Source of the DNA: Hyphomicrobiales bacterium
GTDB taxonomy: Bacteria; Pseudomonadota; Alphaproteobacteria; Rhizobiales; Rhizobiaceae
Length of the DNA stretch: 64,000 nucleotides
Direction: 5' to 3'
NCBI GenBank assembly: GCA_900473185.1
Contig: UCKU01000013.1
Coordinates: 412,396-476,395 of the forward strand
Made by a program: the position numbers and the translations under genes. Of the stretch, positions 8,823 to 16,371 are shown piece by piece (within the stretch, counting starts at the first letter, position 1; every line of letters starts with the position of its first letter). The notes beneath the pieces are model-generated. The model saw only the letters and a list, made by a program, of their open reading frames with translations, had not been told where the DNA came from and did no database searches.

Positions 8823-9431
8823 ATGACGAACAATGGCTATGTGCACCGGCTGCATGCCGGTGCACCCGGAAAGCCCATCCTTTTCGTGCTTCACGGGACG
8901 GGTGGCGACGAGAATCAGTTCTTCGATTTCGGCAGGCGCTTGCTGCCGGAAGCGACGGTCGTTTCGCCGCGCGGCGATGTTTCCGAATATGGGGCGGCGC
9001 GCTTTTTTAAGCGAACCGGTGAGGGGGTCTATGACATGGGTGACCTTGCTCGGGCGACCGACAAGATGAGTGGTTACGTCCAAGATCTGGCGTCGACACA
9101 TGGCGCATCCAGAATTTTCGGGCTAGGATTTTCGAACGGCGCCAATATTCTGGCGAACGTGCTTATCGAGAAGGGGCTGTTCGACGTGGCAGCTCTGCTC
9201 CATCCGCTCATCCCTTTCCGGCCTCGCGCTAATCCCGATCTTAGCGGCCGCAGGATATTGATTACGGCAGGCCAGCGCGATCCGATCTCGCCAGCCGCGT
9301 TGACCGAGGCGCTTTCCGCCTATTTCGAGGACCAGAAGGCACAGGTGCAGACGGAGTGGCACTCAGGAGGGCATGACATCCGACCGAACGAGATCGAGGC
9401 TATCGGCAGGTTCTTTTCGGAATTGGCGTGA
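8823..9431 (+). CDS. Alpha/beta hydrolase, phospholipase/carboxylesterase type (MhqD-like)
   Basis: A 202-residue serine hydrolase. HGTGGDENQF forms the oxyanion region, the nucleophile elbow is GFSNG, ITAGQRDPI carries the acidic residue, and SGGHDI carries the catalytic histidine. There is no signal peptide, so it is cytoplasmic. It is translated just after the ring-cleaving dioxygenase (14-base gap), and both are probably one operon that breaks down or neutralises quinone-like compounds. Family members hydrolyse short acyl esters, so other small esters remain possible. Confidence 0.85.
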   Translation: MTNNGYVHRLHAGAPGKPILFVLHGTGGDENQFFDFGRRLLPEATVVSPRGDVSEYGAARFFKRTGEGVYDMGDLARATDKMSGYVQDLASTHGASRIFGLGFSNGANILANVLIEKGLFDVAALLHPLIPFRPRANPDLSGRRILITAGQRDPISPAALTEALSAYFEDQKAQVQTEWHSGGHDIRPNEIEAIGRFFSELA

Positions 9432-9435
9432 CCAA

Positions 9436-9467
9436 GAAAAATTATGCGGCGAAATTCGCCGCATAAT
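9436..9467 (-). terminator. Rho-independent terminator of the co-polymerase gene
   Basis: A nearly perfect palindrome (12-bp stem ATTATGCGGCGA with a 3-base loop, 9441-9467) is followed on the minus strand by TTTTTC. It lies in the 67-base gap between convergent genes. It clearly terminates the minus-strand gene and may slow plus-strand transcription as well. Confidence 0.88.
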
Positions 9468-9498
9468 CCCATTTGAGGTCCTGCTACGAAAAGTATTC

Positions 9499-11799
9499 TT
9501 ACGATTCGTGATAATAGGCGGAGTAGCGGTTGTAGTAATACTCGCCGGAACCATAGGAGCGATAAAGCTTTAGCTTCTCCGTATCGACCTTGTTCAGCAC
9601 GACGCCGATGCACTTCTGCATGAGTTCAGGCTGAACCGCGAAGGTCGTGCGAACGACGCGCCGCGATGTGCGGCCCCACTCTATAACGGCCAGCGAAGCA
9701 TCGAGCACCGGGCTGATTGCGCGGGCATCGACGACCGGGCCAAGCGGAGGCAAGTCGAGAACGATATAGTCGAAGTGCGCCTTCAACTCATCCAGCATGT
9801 TGACCATGATGGATGAGGAAAGCAGGTCAGAGGAGTGCGGTACACGGCGCTTGACGACTGCTGGCAGGAAGGCGAGTTTGGTCTTGCTGTCGAGCAGCAA
9901 CACGTCCTTCAGCGGCCTGCCTTCCAGCAATGCTTCCAGAATGCCTTGTTCCGCATGGCGACCGATGGCGCGCGTCGCACCCGGGTTGCGAAGGTCGGCG
10001 TCGATCAGCAGTGTGCGTGAGCCCTGCATCGCGAGAAGCTGTGCAAGGTTGATGGCGATAGTCGACTTGCCTTCGCCCGGAAGGCAGGAGACGACGCCGA
10101 TGACCTTACTGCGTGAGCTCGGATTTTCCATGTCGACGGCGATTTTCGCGCTGCGCATTGTTTCGGCGAAGGCCGACAGCGGATGGTTGACCACGTAGTT
10201 GGTGATCCCGTTGCCGGTTTGCAGCCCGCGGGTCGACTCCAGGTCGTTGGCGCCGTTGGCGGCTTCCTTCGCGTCGACAGCAGGCACATGGCCGATATAT
10301 TCCAGCGACAGCACATCGCGAACCTGATCACCGGTTCTGAAGAAGCGGTCACGGAACTCTCGATAAGCCCCGACGCCGCTGCCAAAGATTGCACCAAGCG
10401 CAATTGCAAGAGCAAGAACGAGTGGCTTCTTTGGCGAGCTGGCAGATACCGGTACCTGCGATCGGGTGATGACGCGCGCTTCCGTGATGGGGAAAGTCTG
10501 TTGCTGAGTTGCTTCCTGGAAGCGGGCGAGGAAGGTCTGGTAAAGATTGCGATAGGTATCAGCGGTGCGCTCAAGCTCGCGCAGTTGAACCTGGGTTTCT
10601 CCCGCGGCAGCCGTCACGCTCGTTGCTTGCGTAACACTGTCCTGCAGGGATTTTTCCCGGCTCTGGGCGACCTGAAGCTCACTCTGATAGCTTTCGGCAA
10701 TACGATTTAGCTCTTCGAACATCAGCCGCTGATATTCGGCCATTTCGCCACGCAGTCGAACGGCTTGAATGTGATCCGGCCCGAGGCGGGCCGATATATC
10801 GGCTTCGATCTTCGAAGCCTCAAGATACTTCTTGCGCAGATCGTTTGAGATCGAGTTATCAAGAACGTCGGTTACGATCGCATCCGTACGCTTGTTGTCG
10901 ATGATTGATTTGACGCGCTCATATTTCGCCTGCGCCTTTGCCGTTTCGGCTTGCGCAGTAATAAGCTGGGTCGTCAATTCCGACAGCTGCTGATCGCTGA
11001 GAAGCTGGTATTGTCCGCCAGTGCTGACGAGCCCTTTCGCCGTACGGAACTTCTGGACCGCAAGGTCTGAATCAAGTGCCTTTTGGCGTAGCTCGTCTAT
11101 CCGTTCCTGGAGCCAGTCACTTGCGCGGCGCGTCGCCTCGTATTTTGAGTTCAGCTTGTCGACAAGGTAGGCGTCAGCAATTGCACCTGCAATGTTTGCT
11201 GCCAGATCCGGCGAAGTCGAGGTGTAGCTTATGGATAGAGCGTATGTGCGTCCTACCCGCTCGACATCCATATTGGAAACGATTTTGTCAGACGCCGCCC
11301 GTCGTTTAGCGTCCATATCATCGGCGTCGACATCCGCGCTCGCAAACCATTTACGGAAATTGAGCATTGAACGAAGCATGGCGATCGGCGAGCGGTCAGG
11401 CGAAGTAAAGGCCGGATTGTCCAGCAACTTTAACTTATCTATGACGGCCAAGCTGATCGTGTCAGACTTGAACAGCTCAACTTCGCTCAACACCGATGCA
11501 TCATCCTCCACGGGAACGCCGGCGTTGGAAAGTTGGCTCAGAAGTTCGCTATTGCCACGGTCGATAAGCACGCTCGTCGATGCAGTATATTTCGGAACTG
11601 CAGTGACAATATAAACAATCCCTAATACAAGGAAGGCAACTGCTGCAATCGCAACCGGTCGCCATTGACGTACGGCGATTGCGATCAGCTTTTCAACGTC
11701 GATAGTGTCTCTTGTCTCAGAGTGTTCCCACTCTTCGTTTGCGTATGCCGGGACCTTATCTGGCGAAAGCAATCCGAGACCTCCATTAAGTTGAGTCAT
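9499..11799 (-). CDS. Exopolysaccharide co-polymerase with bacterial tyrosine kinase domain (Wzc/ExoP-like)
   Basis: Controls chain length and export of a Wzx/Wzy-type polysaccharide at the inner membrane. The 766 residues contain a Wzz-type N-terminal domain with a first membrane helix (about 50-75), a long coiled-coil periplasmic region, a GNVR-like segment and a second helix near residue 470. The cytoplasmic BY-kinase has Walker A (LPGEGKST, near 575), Walker A' (LLIDADLRNPG) and Walker B (IVLDLPP). A C-terminal cluster of about eight tyrosines is the autophosphorylation tail. It is convergent with the MhqD-like gene and divergent from a PPP phosphatase. Homologues are called PssP or ExoP. 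No good ribosome-binding site precedes the start, so the N-terminus is provisional. Confidence 0.93.
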   Translation of the reverse strand: MTQLNGGLGLLSPDKVPAYANEEWEHSETRDTIDVEKLIAIAVRQWRPVAIAAVAFLVLGIVYIVTAVPKYTASTSVLIDRGNSELLSQLSNAGVPVEDDASVLSEVELFKSDTISLAVIDKLKLLDNPAFTSPDRSPIAMLRSMLNFRKWFASADVDADDMDAKRRAASDKIVSNMDVERVGRTYALSISYTSTSPDLAANIAGAIADAYLVDKLNSKYEATRRASDWLQERIDELRQKALDSDLAVQKFRTAKGLVSTGGQYQLLSDQQLSELTTQLITAQAETAKAQAKYERVKSIIDNKRTDAIVTDVLDNSISNDLRKKYLEASKIEADISARLGPDHIQAVRLRGEMAEYQRLMFEELNRIAESYQSELQVAQSREKSLQDSVTQATSVTAAAGETQVQLRELERTADTYRNLYQTFLARFQEATQQQTFPITEARVITRSQVPVSASSPKKPLVLALAIALGAIFGSGVGAYREFRDRFFRTGDQVRDVLSLEYIGHVPAVDAKEAANGANDLESTRGLQTGNGITNYVVNHPLSAFAETMRSAKIAVDMENPSSRSKVIGVVSCLPGEGKSTIAINLAQLLAMQGSRTLLIDADLRNPGATRAIGRHAEQGILEALLEGRPLKDVLLLDSKTKLAFLPAVVKRRVPHSSDLLSSSIMVNMLDELKAHFDYIVLDLPPLGPVVDARAISPVLDASLAVIEWGRTSRRVVRTTFAVQPELMQKCIGVVLNKVDTEKLKLYRSYGSGEYYYNRYSAYYHES

Positions 11800-12369
11800 A
11801 TCAGGTAAAGGGTCTGTAGGTGCCCTTAATCAAATGCTTCCAGGAAGCCAATCGAAAGTGGGCGCACGCTACATGAAGGAGTAGCGTCAATCAATGTTTA
11901 AGCTCAAGCCGAGACAAAGCGCCCCGGCTTCAATGCCGTCAATTTGCACCAGGCCGCATTGACACCGTGTCTGCGCGGCGGTGATTTCTAGTCACTATCT
12001 TAGCATCCGGCAACGCTGCTGTGACAACCCAGCTGGTCTGAATTTTATCAGAGGAATTTAGCTTTTTGTCACTGTCTGCATGTAGGCTTAGGATGTATTG
12101 ATGGATTGGCGATCGACTCCGTGTTCGGTCGAATCCTGTAGTCCGTAGTCATTGTAAGCAAATCGTGGGTTATGTCGAGGTCGTACGCGGGATAATGGTG
12201 AATATCTATAGTGTTACGATGGTGCATGTTGTTGTTTTCTTCCTTCCAAAATGGTCAATCTATTTTAACTATTCGTTAACGTGCGTCTACCACCTGCAGA
12301 TGTTGTGATGCTGCATTATGCACGCAGTAAGCTTCAACTACGGTAAGAGGTCTCGAGGATCACAGTAGA
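11800..12369. other. Long divergent intergenic region, kinase / phosphatase
   Basis: 570 bases, relatively AT-rich, with no recognisable gene. It must hold the promoter of the co-polymerase gene (minus) and of the phosphatase gene (plus). A CtrA-type box lies at 12265-12280. I could not assign other operators. Confidence 0.6.
12265..12280 (+). promoter_or_regulatory. CtrA-type binding box
   Basis: TTAA-CTATTCG-TTAAC matches the full alphaproteobacterial CtrA consensus TTAA-N7-TTAAC, and is also a symmetric TTAAC-N5-GTTAA palindrome. It lies 90 bases before the phosphatase start and 465 bases before the co-polymerase start. Cell-cycle control of this polysaccharide locus is inferred from the match alone. 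Confidence 0.55.
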
Positions 12370-13203
12370 ATGTCGAATTCCCACGTGAAGCGCCATCAAA
12401 GCTTTATAAAGCCAACTTTATTTGGGGTGTTTCAGAAGCTCATAGGTAAAGGCAGGGCGCTGCCGGCGGTTCGGGAGCAAACCCGGCAAAGGCTCCATTT
12501 TGATCCGGCTGATTTCGCTGCTATCTACGCTATCGGCGACGTGCATGGTTGCCACAGCAAGCTTCTTGAAGCCAAGCAGAAGATATTCGATGACTTTTCG
12601 AGATATACAGGCACCGCATTAATAGTACTGCTTGGAGATTATGTAGACCGCGGCATATCCTCTAAAGATGTTCTCGAGTACCTTAGCAGGCCAACCCCTG
12701 CCAATATTAAGCAAGTCGCCTTGTGCGGTAATCACGACGACGCGTTTCTGCGATTGCTGGAGGAGCCGGATTTGCTTCCGAGCTGGTATCGCTTCGCTGG
12801 CTCGGAAACGCTGAAATCATACGGGATCGACGTCGCCTATTTGCTGAAGCATGGCGACAATGGGGCGGTCGAGCGTGCAATCAACGATGCCGTGCCAGTT
12901 CACCACAGAAAATTATTGGCTGAAATGCCGTCAATGCTCACTATGGGAGATATCGTTTTCGCGCATGCCGGGATTAGGCCGGGCATTGCTCTGCCTGAGC
13001 AAAGAGACCGTGATCTATTCTGGATTCGCGAGCCCTTTCTGACGCGAGGCCCCGAGCTCCCCCTGCTTGTGGTGCATGGTCATACGCCTGTTGCCCAACC
13101 GTTTTTTGGTAATGGTCGAATCGCCATCGACACCGGCGCGTTCGCCACGGGTAGGTTGACGGTGTTGCGCATCGTGAACCGCCAAGCGGTCGTGCTGAGC
13201 TGA
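12370..13203 (+). CDS. PPP-family metallophosphoesterase (Ser/Thr phosphatase or ApaH-like)
   Basis: The 277 residues carry the canonical dinuclear-metal motifs: GDVHG (56-60), GDYVDRG (89-95), GNHD (120-123), FAHAGIRPG and VHGHTP. There is no signal peptide or membrane segment. The family includes protein phosphatases (PrpA/PrpB-like) and diadenosine tetraphosphatases, and the motifs alone do not separate them. Its position, divergent from a BY-kinase and inside a polysaccharide export locus, makes a protein-phosphatase role attractive but unproven. Codon use is less GC-biased at the third position than its neighbours (TTA, ATA and GTA codons early in the gene). Confidence 0.85.
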   Translation: MSNSHVKRHQSFIKPTLFGVFQKLIGKGRALPAVREQTRQRLHFDPADFAAIYAIGDVHGCHSKLLEAKQKIFDDFSRYTGTALIVLLGDYVDRGISSKDVLEYLSRPTPANIKQVALCGNHDDAFLRLLEEPDLLPSWYRFAGSETLKSYGIDVAYLLKHGDNGAVERAINDAVPVHHRKLLAEMPSMLTMGDIVFAHAGIRPGIALPEQRDRDLFWIREPFLTRGPELPLLVVHGHTPVAQPFFGNGRIAIDTGAFATGRLTVLRIVNRQAVVLS

Positions 13204-13217
13204 AGCGGCGGCTTGCC

Positions 13218-13988
13218 TTACGGCAGTTTGTCGGGATTGAAGCCGAACCAGGTGAGCGAGCCCTTCTTGTTGGCTGGCAATTGTGTGACGGCCTGCTTCA
13301 CATAGGGCAGCAGGGCAGTGCTGATTCTGGTCAATGCCGGCGCGACTTTCCGTGAATCTCCAAGCTTCAGGAGAAGGCTGACGTCGCTTTCGACCGTGGC
13401 TCGCGCATTTTCAAGCGTTGCTACGTTCAGATGGTTCCAGAAATAGACGCGGGCGAGAAGGGCGAGTTCGTCGGTGGGGGCGAGCCGGGCTGACATCGTC
13501 ATCAGCCGAGCAATTGATTTTGGCTCCTGGGCGATTACGGCACGAACGATCGCAAGCCTGAGCCAGAGATTGCTGTCGGTCGGCATGCAGGAGACGGCGT
13601 GACGCATGTATCGCTCGGCGTCGTCTGCAGCCTTGGCCCAGGCCTCATAGCCCGTGATCTCGTTTGCCGTGTCCAGCCTGTTCAGCACGAGTGTGGTGCC
13701 TGCCATGACGATATCCGAGCGGCAATAGTCGCCGGAGACGATCGTGTCGGTGTTGGCTGCCGTCCTGGCGAGCGTTTCAGCGCTGATTTGTCCGGATTGT
13801 TCAAGCCTTTCCGCGACGAGAAAGATATCAGCAAAGCGCGCTGACTGCCTGATATCGGCAACGGCGAAGGCCAGCAATGCAACGCCCGTCAAAATAAAAA
13901 GGACAGATAGGGGAGAGGGAAGTGACAGCGCAACCGGCGCCGTGGCCCTTCGCCGCGTTTGTTCGCTTACCTTGGCGCGCTGAGACAT
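13218..13988 (-). CDS. Putative membrane-anchored protein of the polysaccharide locus
   Basis: A 256-residue protein of unknown family. A basic N-terminus (about 25 residues) precedes one membrane helix (LSVLFILTGVALLAFAVAD). The rest looks alpha-helical and repeat-like, resembling a TPR-type scaffold facing the periplasm, with two conserved-looking cysteines (in GDYCRSD and VSCMPTD). It is convergent with the phosphatase and lies in the same orientation as the OPX and Wzy-like genes. A helper role in polysaccharide assembly is a guess from position. No catalytic motif is visible. Confidence 0.65.
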   Translation of the reverse strand: MSQRAKVSEQTRRRATAPVALSLPSPLSVLFILTGVALLAFAVADIRQSARFADIFLVAERLEQSGQISAETLARTAANTDTIVSGDYCRSDIVMAGTTLVLNRLDTANEITGYEAWAKAADDAERYMRHAVSCMPTDSNLWLRLAIVRAVIAQEPKSIARLMTMSARLAPTDELALLARVYFWNHLNVATLENARATVESDVSLLLKLGDSRKVAPALTRISTALLPYVKQAVTQLPANKKGSLTWFGFNPDKLP

Positions 13989-14082
13989 GTCCTACCGGTC
14001 CGACCTGCTGCAGGAACGATCGGCTCCACTGCCGGCAACGACTCGCGCGAGATAGGAGCTTTTCTTTAAATGTTGAAAGGAG

Positions 14083-14106
14083 AGAAGAGGCCGAACGGCC
14101 TCTTCT
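14083..14106 (-). terminator. Strong hairpin, probable terminator of the exported-protein gene
   Basis: A 10-bp perfect stem (AGAAGAGGCC-GAAC-GGCCTCTTCT) lies just downstream of the exported-protein stop. On the minus strand it is followed by the pyrimidine-rich CTCCTTTC, which is weaker than a run of T. Confidence 0.6.
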
Positions 14107-14133
14107 GAGCATTACGTGAATTTTGGAAGCGTA

Positions 14134-14814
14134 TCAGATGCTGCCACTGACAGAATTGTTGATTATAATCGTAAAGTTGCCGGCGCCTGAAGCGCCCGTC
14201 TGAAGCGAACCCACGCCTGAGGCGTTCGTCTGGAGCGACCCGCCGCCCTGGGTGGCGCCGCCGGCATCCGCGCCAGCAGCCGGTCCACCCAAACCTGATG
14301 CACCAGGGCCGCTGATATCACCGCCACCTGCAGGGCCTGCGCCCGCGCCGCCGAGTGCTGCAACAGCGGTCTGGCTGGTCAGCGAAGCTTCAAATGCTGT
14401 GCGGAAGCTGCCGAGCGCCGGGTTGCTCACGATTGCTGCTGCGACAGCTGCCGCAATCTCGTCGGCGAGATCGGAGTGCTGCGGACGGCAAACGTTGACG
14501 GCGCGCCCGAGGCCGGCGCCGATAGCTGCTCTTTGAGCATCCGTTGTTGCTGGGTTGGCTGCCAGCGTCAGCAGCGTTGCCGTAACGTTCGTTTCGGTTG
14601 CTGCAAGATCGCGAACCGAGCCAGTGAGCACACTGTCGGACGGATTGCCCGTGAGAATGCTTGCCGGCGTCGCGTTAAAAGCGTCCATCTGCGAACCGCT
14701 TGCCGCGCCCGGACCCGAAAAGCAGTTGCCTGCAAAGGACGACGTCGCAAAGAAAAGGGCGCCGAATGCGAAGACAGCCGTACCTTTCAATATATTCTTG
14801 CCTGCTTTTACCAT
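14134..14814 (-). CDS. Exported Ala/Gly-rich low-complexity protein
   Basis: 226 residues. The start at 14814 has GGAGG seven bases upstream. A clear signal peptide (FAFGALFFATSSFAG) is followed by a helical alanine-rich segment with two cysteines (NCFSGP and NVCRP). The tail is about 80 residues, almost only Gly, Ala, Ser, Pro and Thr, with an imperfect direct repeat GSLQTNASGV / GSLQTGASGA, and ends in a hydrophobic beta-like stretch NFTIIINNSVSGSI. I do not recognise the family. The architecture resembles a secreted or cell-surface structural protein. It lies next to the OPX lipoprotein gene, so it may travel with, or anchor, the polysaccharide. Confidence 0.75.
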   Translation of the reverse strand: MVKAGKNILKGTAVFAFGALFFATSSFAGNCFSGPGAASGSQMDAFNATPASILTGNPSDSVLTGSVRDLAATETNVTATLLTLAANPATTDAQRAAIGAGLGRAVNVCRPQHSDLADEIAAAVAAAIVSNPALGSFRTAFEASLTSQTAVAALGGAGAGPAGGGDISGPGASGLGGPAAGADAGGATQGGGSLQTNASGVGSLQTGASGAGNFTIIINNSVSGSI

Positions 14815-14907
14815 TCCCAGCCTCCAAAGATATCGGCGCTTATAACATAAGCTCCTACGAGCACCAGTCCGTTCAATGTCAGGTGCTCGAAGTATCGTTT
14901 AATATAT

Positions 14908-16116
14908 TTAATCTCCGAGATCTCGGACTGCGTCGCGGGTATCGAGGGCATCGTTAGAAACGCCTCTGACCGTGGAGGTAACCGAGTTCAGAATGTCGAG
15001 GAACTTCACGAGCTCGACGGTGTGTGCGTTGGAGATATACATGACGTCCTTGTCCGCCATACGGAACTCCTGAACTGCGAAAAGGGTCGCCGGATCGCGC
15101 AGGTTTGCCCGGAAGATAACTGGCACCTGGTCGCTCTTAAACCGACTGGTATCGATATTCAGGCGTTGAAGAGTGCTGCGGTCGACCTTTCGATAGACCA
15201 CGACTTCGCGCGGATCTGCACGCGAATCGAGGAGGCCGCCCGCCTTCGCCATGGCTTCCCCAAGGGTCAGGTTCGAATCCTCGAAGTCGATGCGGTTGTT
15301 TATACCGGATGCGCCAAGTGCGATAAAGGTTCGGCGCTCATGCTCGACCGAAACGGTGTCGCCCGGCGCGAGGTAGATGTTTTCGGATGGGTTCTTCAGC
15401 AATGTTTCGTAGGCGACGGTTGCCGTTTTCCCGCGACGCTGCAGCGTTACATTGGTCTCGATATTGGGCGTCGTCAGGCCGCCTGCCTCGGAGATCGCGT
15501 CAAGGATACGATCACCGGCCGGCGAAAGAACAATCTTTTGTGGATCATTGACGTCGCCGACGACCGCTACTTCCGAAGAGCGGCTGGTCGTGGTCGTAAG
15601 AACGACCTGAGGCTCGATCGCGCGGCTCGCTAGCTTGTCTTCGATGTCCTGCTCGATTTCTTCCTTCATGCGACCGGCAGCAGGAACGCGGCCTGCGTAG
15701 GGAATGCTGATCGTGCCAGCCTTGTCGATCGTCTGCTGCGGCAGGGTGATGTAGTTGCCGGGGCGGCTGCCCGCGTCGGATGGGATGAAAAGACCGCCCG
15801 ACTGAGCTTCGAAAATTGAAACCTGCACGACGTCGCCGAAGCCGAGCGGGATGTCCGGAGCACCCCCGCGACCGCCGCCGAATCCAGTCCGCAGAGAGCT
15901 CGACGGGATCTTATCGAAATAGGGCAGAATCCCCTTGTTAAGATCGATCAGAACGTAGTCAATTCCAACCTTTCGTTCTGGTGTCGTGACCTTAATTGCT
16001 GCAGCGCGGTCGATATCCGTATGGTCCGGACCGGACCTAGGGAGAGAAGTGCAGCTGGAAAGCACGATCAGCATCGATACAATGATGCCGCCGCGTCGAG
16101 TTACAGGAATGCCCAT
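14908..16116 (-). CDS. Polysaccharide export lipoprotein, OPX family (Wza/ExoF-like)
   Basis: The outer-membrane export component of a Wzx/Wzy-type polysaccharide system. The lipoprotein signal ends at a lipobox (VLSSC, lipidated Cys22). A Poly_export domain follows (LGFGDVVQVSIFEA, then ITLPQQTIDKAGTISIPYAG), then SLBB-type beta-grasp repeats (VVGDVNDPQKI, and the FIALGASGIN region). 402 residues with the chosen ATG; in-frame starts at 16119 and a GTG at 16140 are possible. The AGTAGGG ribosome-binding site is best spaced for 16116. It pairs functionally with the Wzc-like co-polymerase encoded at 9499-11799, and lies in the same orientation as the Wzy-like gene upstream. Confidence 0.92.
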   Translation of the reverse strand: MGIPVTRRGGIIVSMLIVLSSCTSLPRSGPDHTDIDRAAAIKVTTPERKVGIDYVLIDLNKGILPYFDKIPSSSLRTGFGGGRGGAPDIPLGFGDVVQVSIFEAQSGGLFIPSDAGSRPGNYITLPQQTIDKAGTISIPYAGRVPAAGRMKEEIEQDIEDKLASRAIEPQVVLTTTTSRSSEVAVVGDVNDPQKIVLSPAGDRILDAISEAGGLTTPNIETNVTLQRRGKTATVAYETLLKNPSENIYLAPGDTVSVEHERRTFIALGASGINNRIDFEDSNLTLGEAMAKAGGLLDSRADPREVVVYRKVDRSTLQRLNIDTSRFKSDQVPVIFRANLRDPATLFAVQEFRMADKDVMYISNAHTVELVKFLDILNSVTSTVRGVSNDALDTRDAVRDLGD

Positions 16117-16371
16117 CATGACCCTACTTGGTAATAGCACTAAAACTGTCTAGCCCGCTCACAACTTCAATGACAAGTAAATATCCGACTCTGTCAGATA
16201 CTGCATACCTAACAGAAGGTTATTGTGGCAATAGCGCAACATGGATTGTCCCATTTATGGTAAATTAGAGAGAGTTGATACGTTAAGATTCTGTGGTAAT
16301 TCGCATACAACCCAAACGAATATTCTGATGTTCTTTAGTGGCGATTTTATGGGCAGGCAGCCTTCAAATCG

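Noticed and set aside
7828..8865. 345-codon minus-strand open frame
   Set aside because: Shadow of the ring-cleaving dioxygenase gene, which has tandem VOC motifs.
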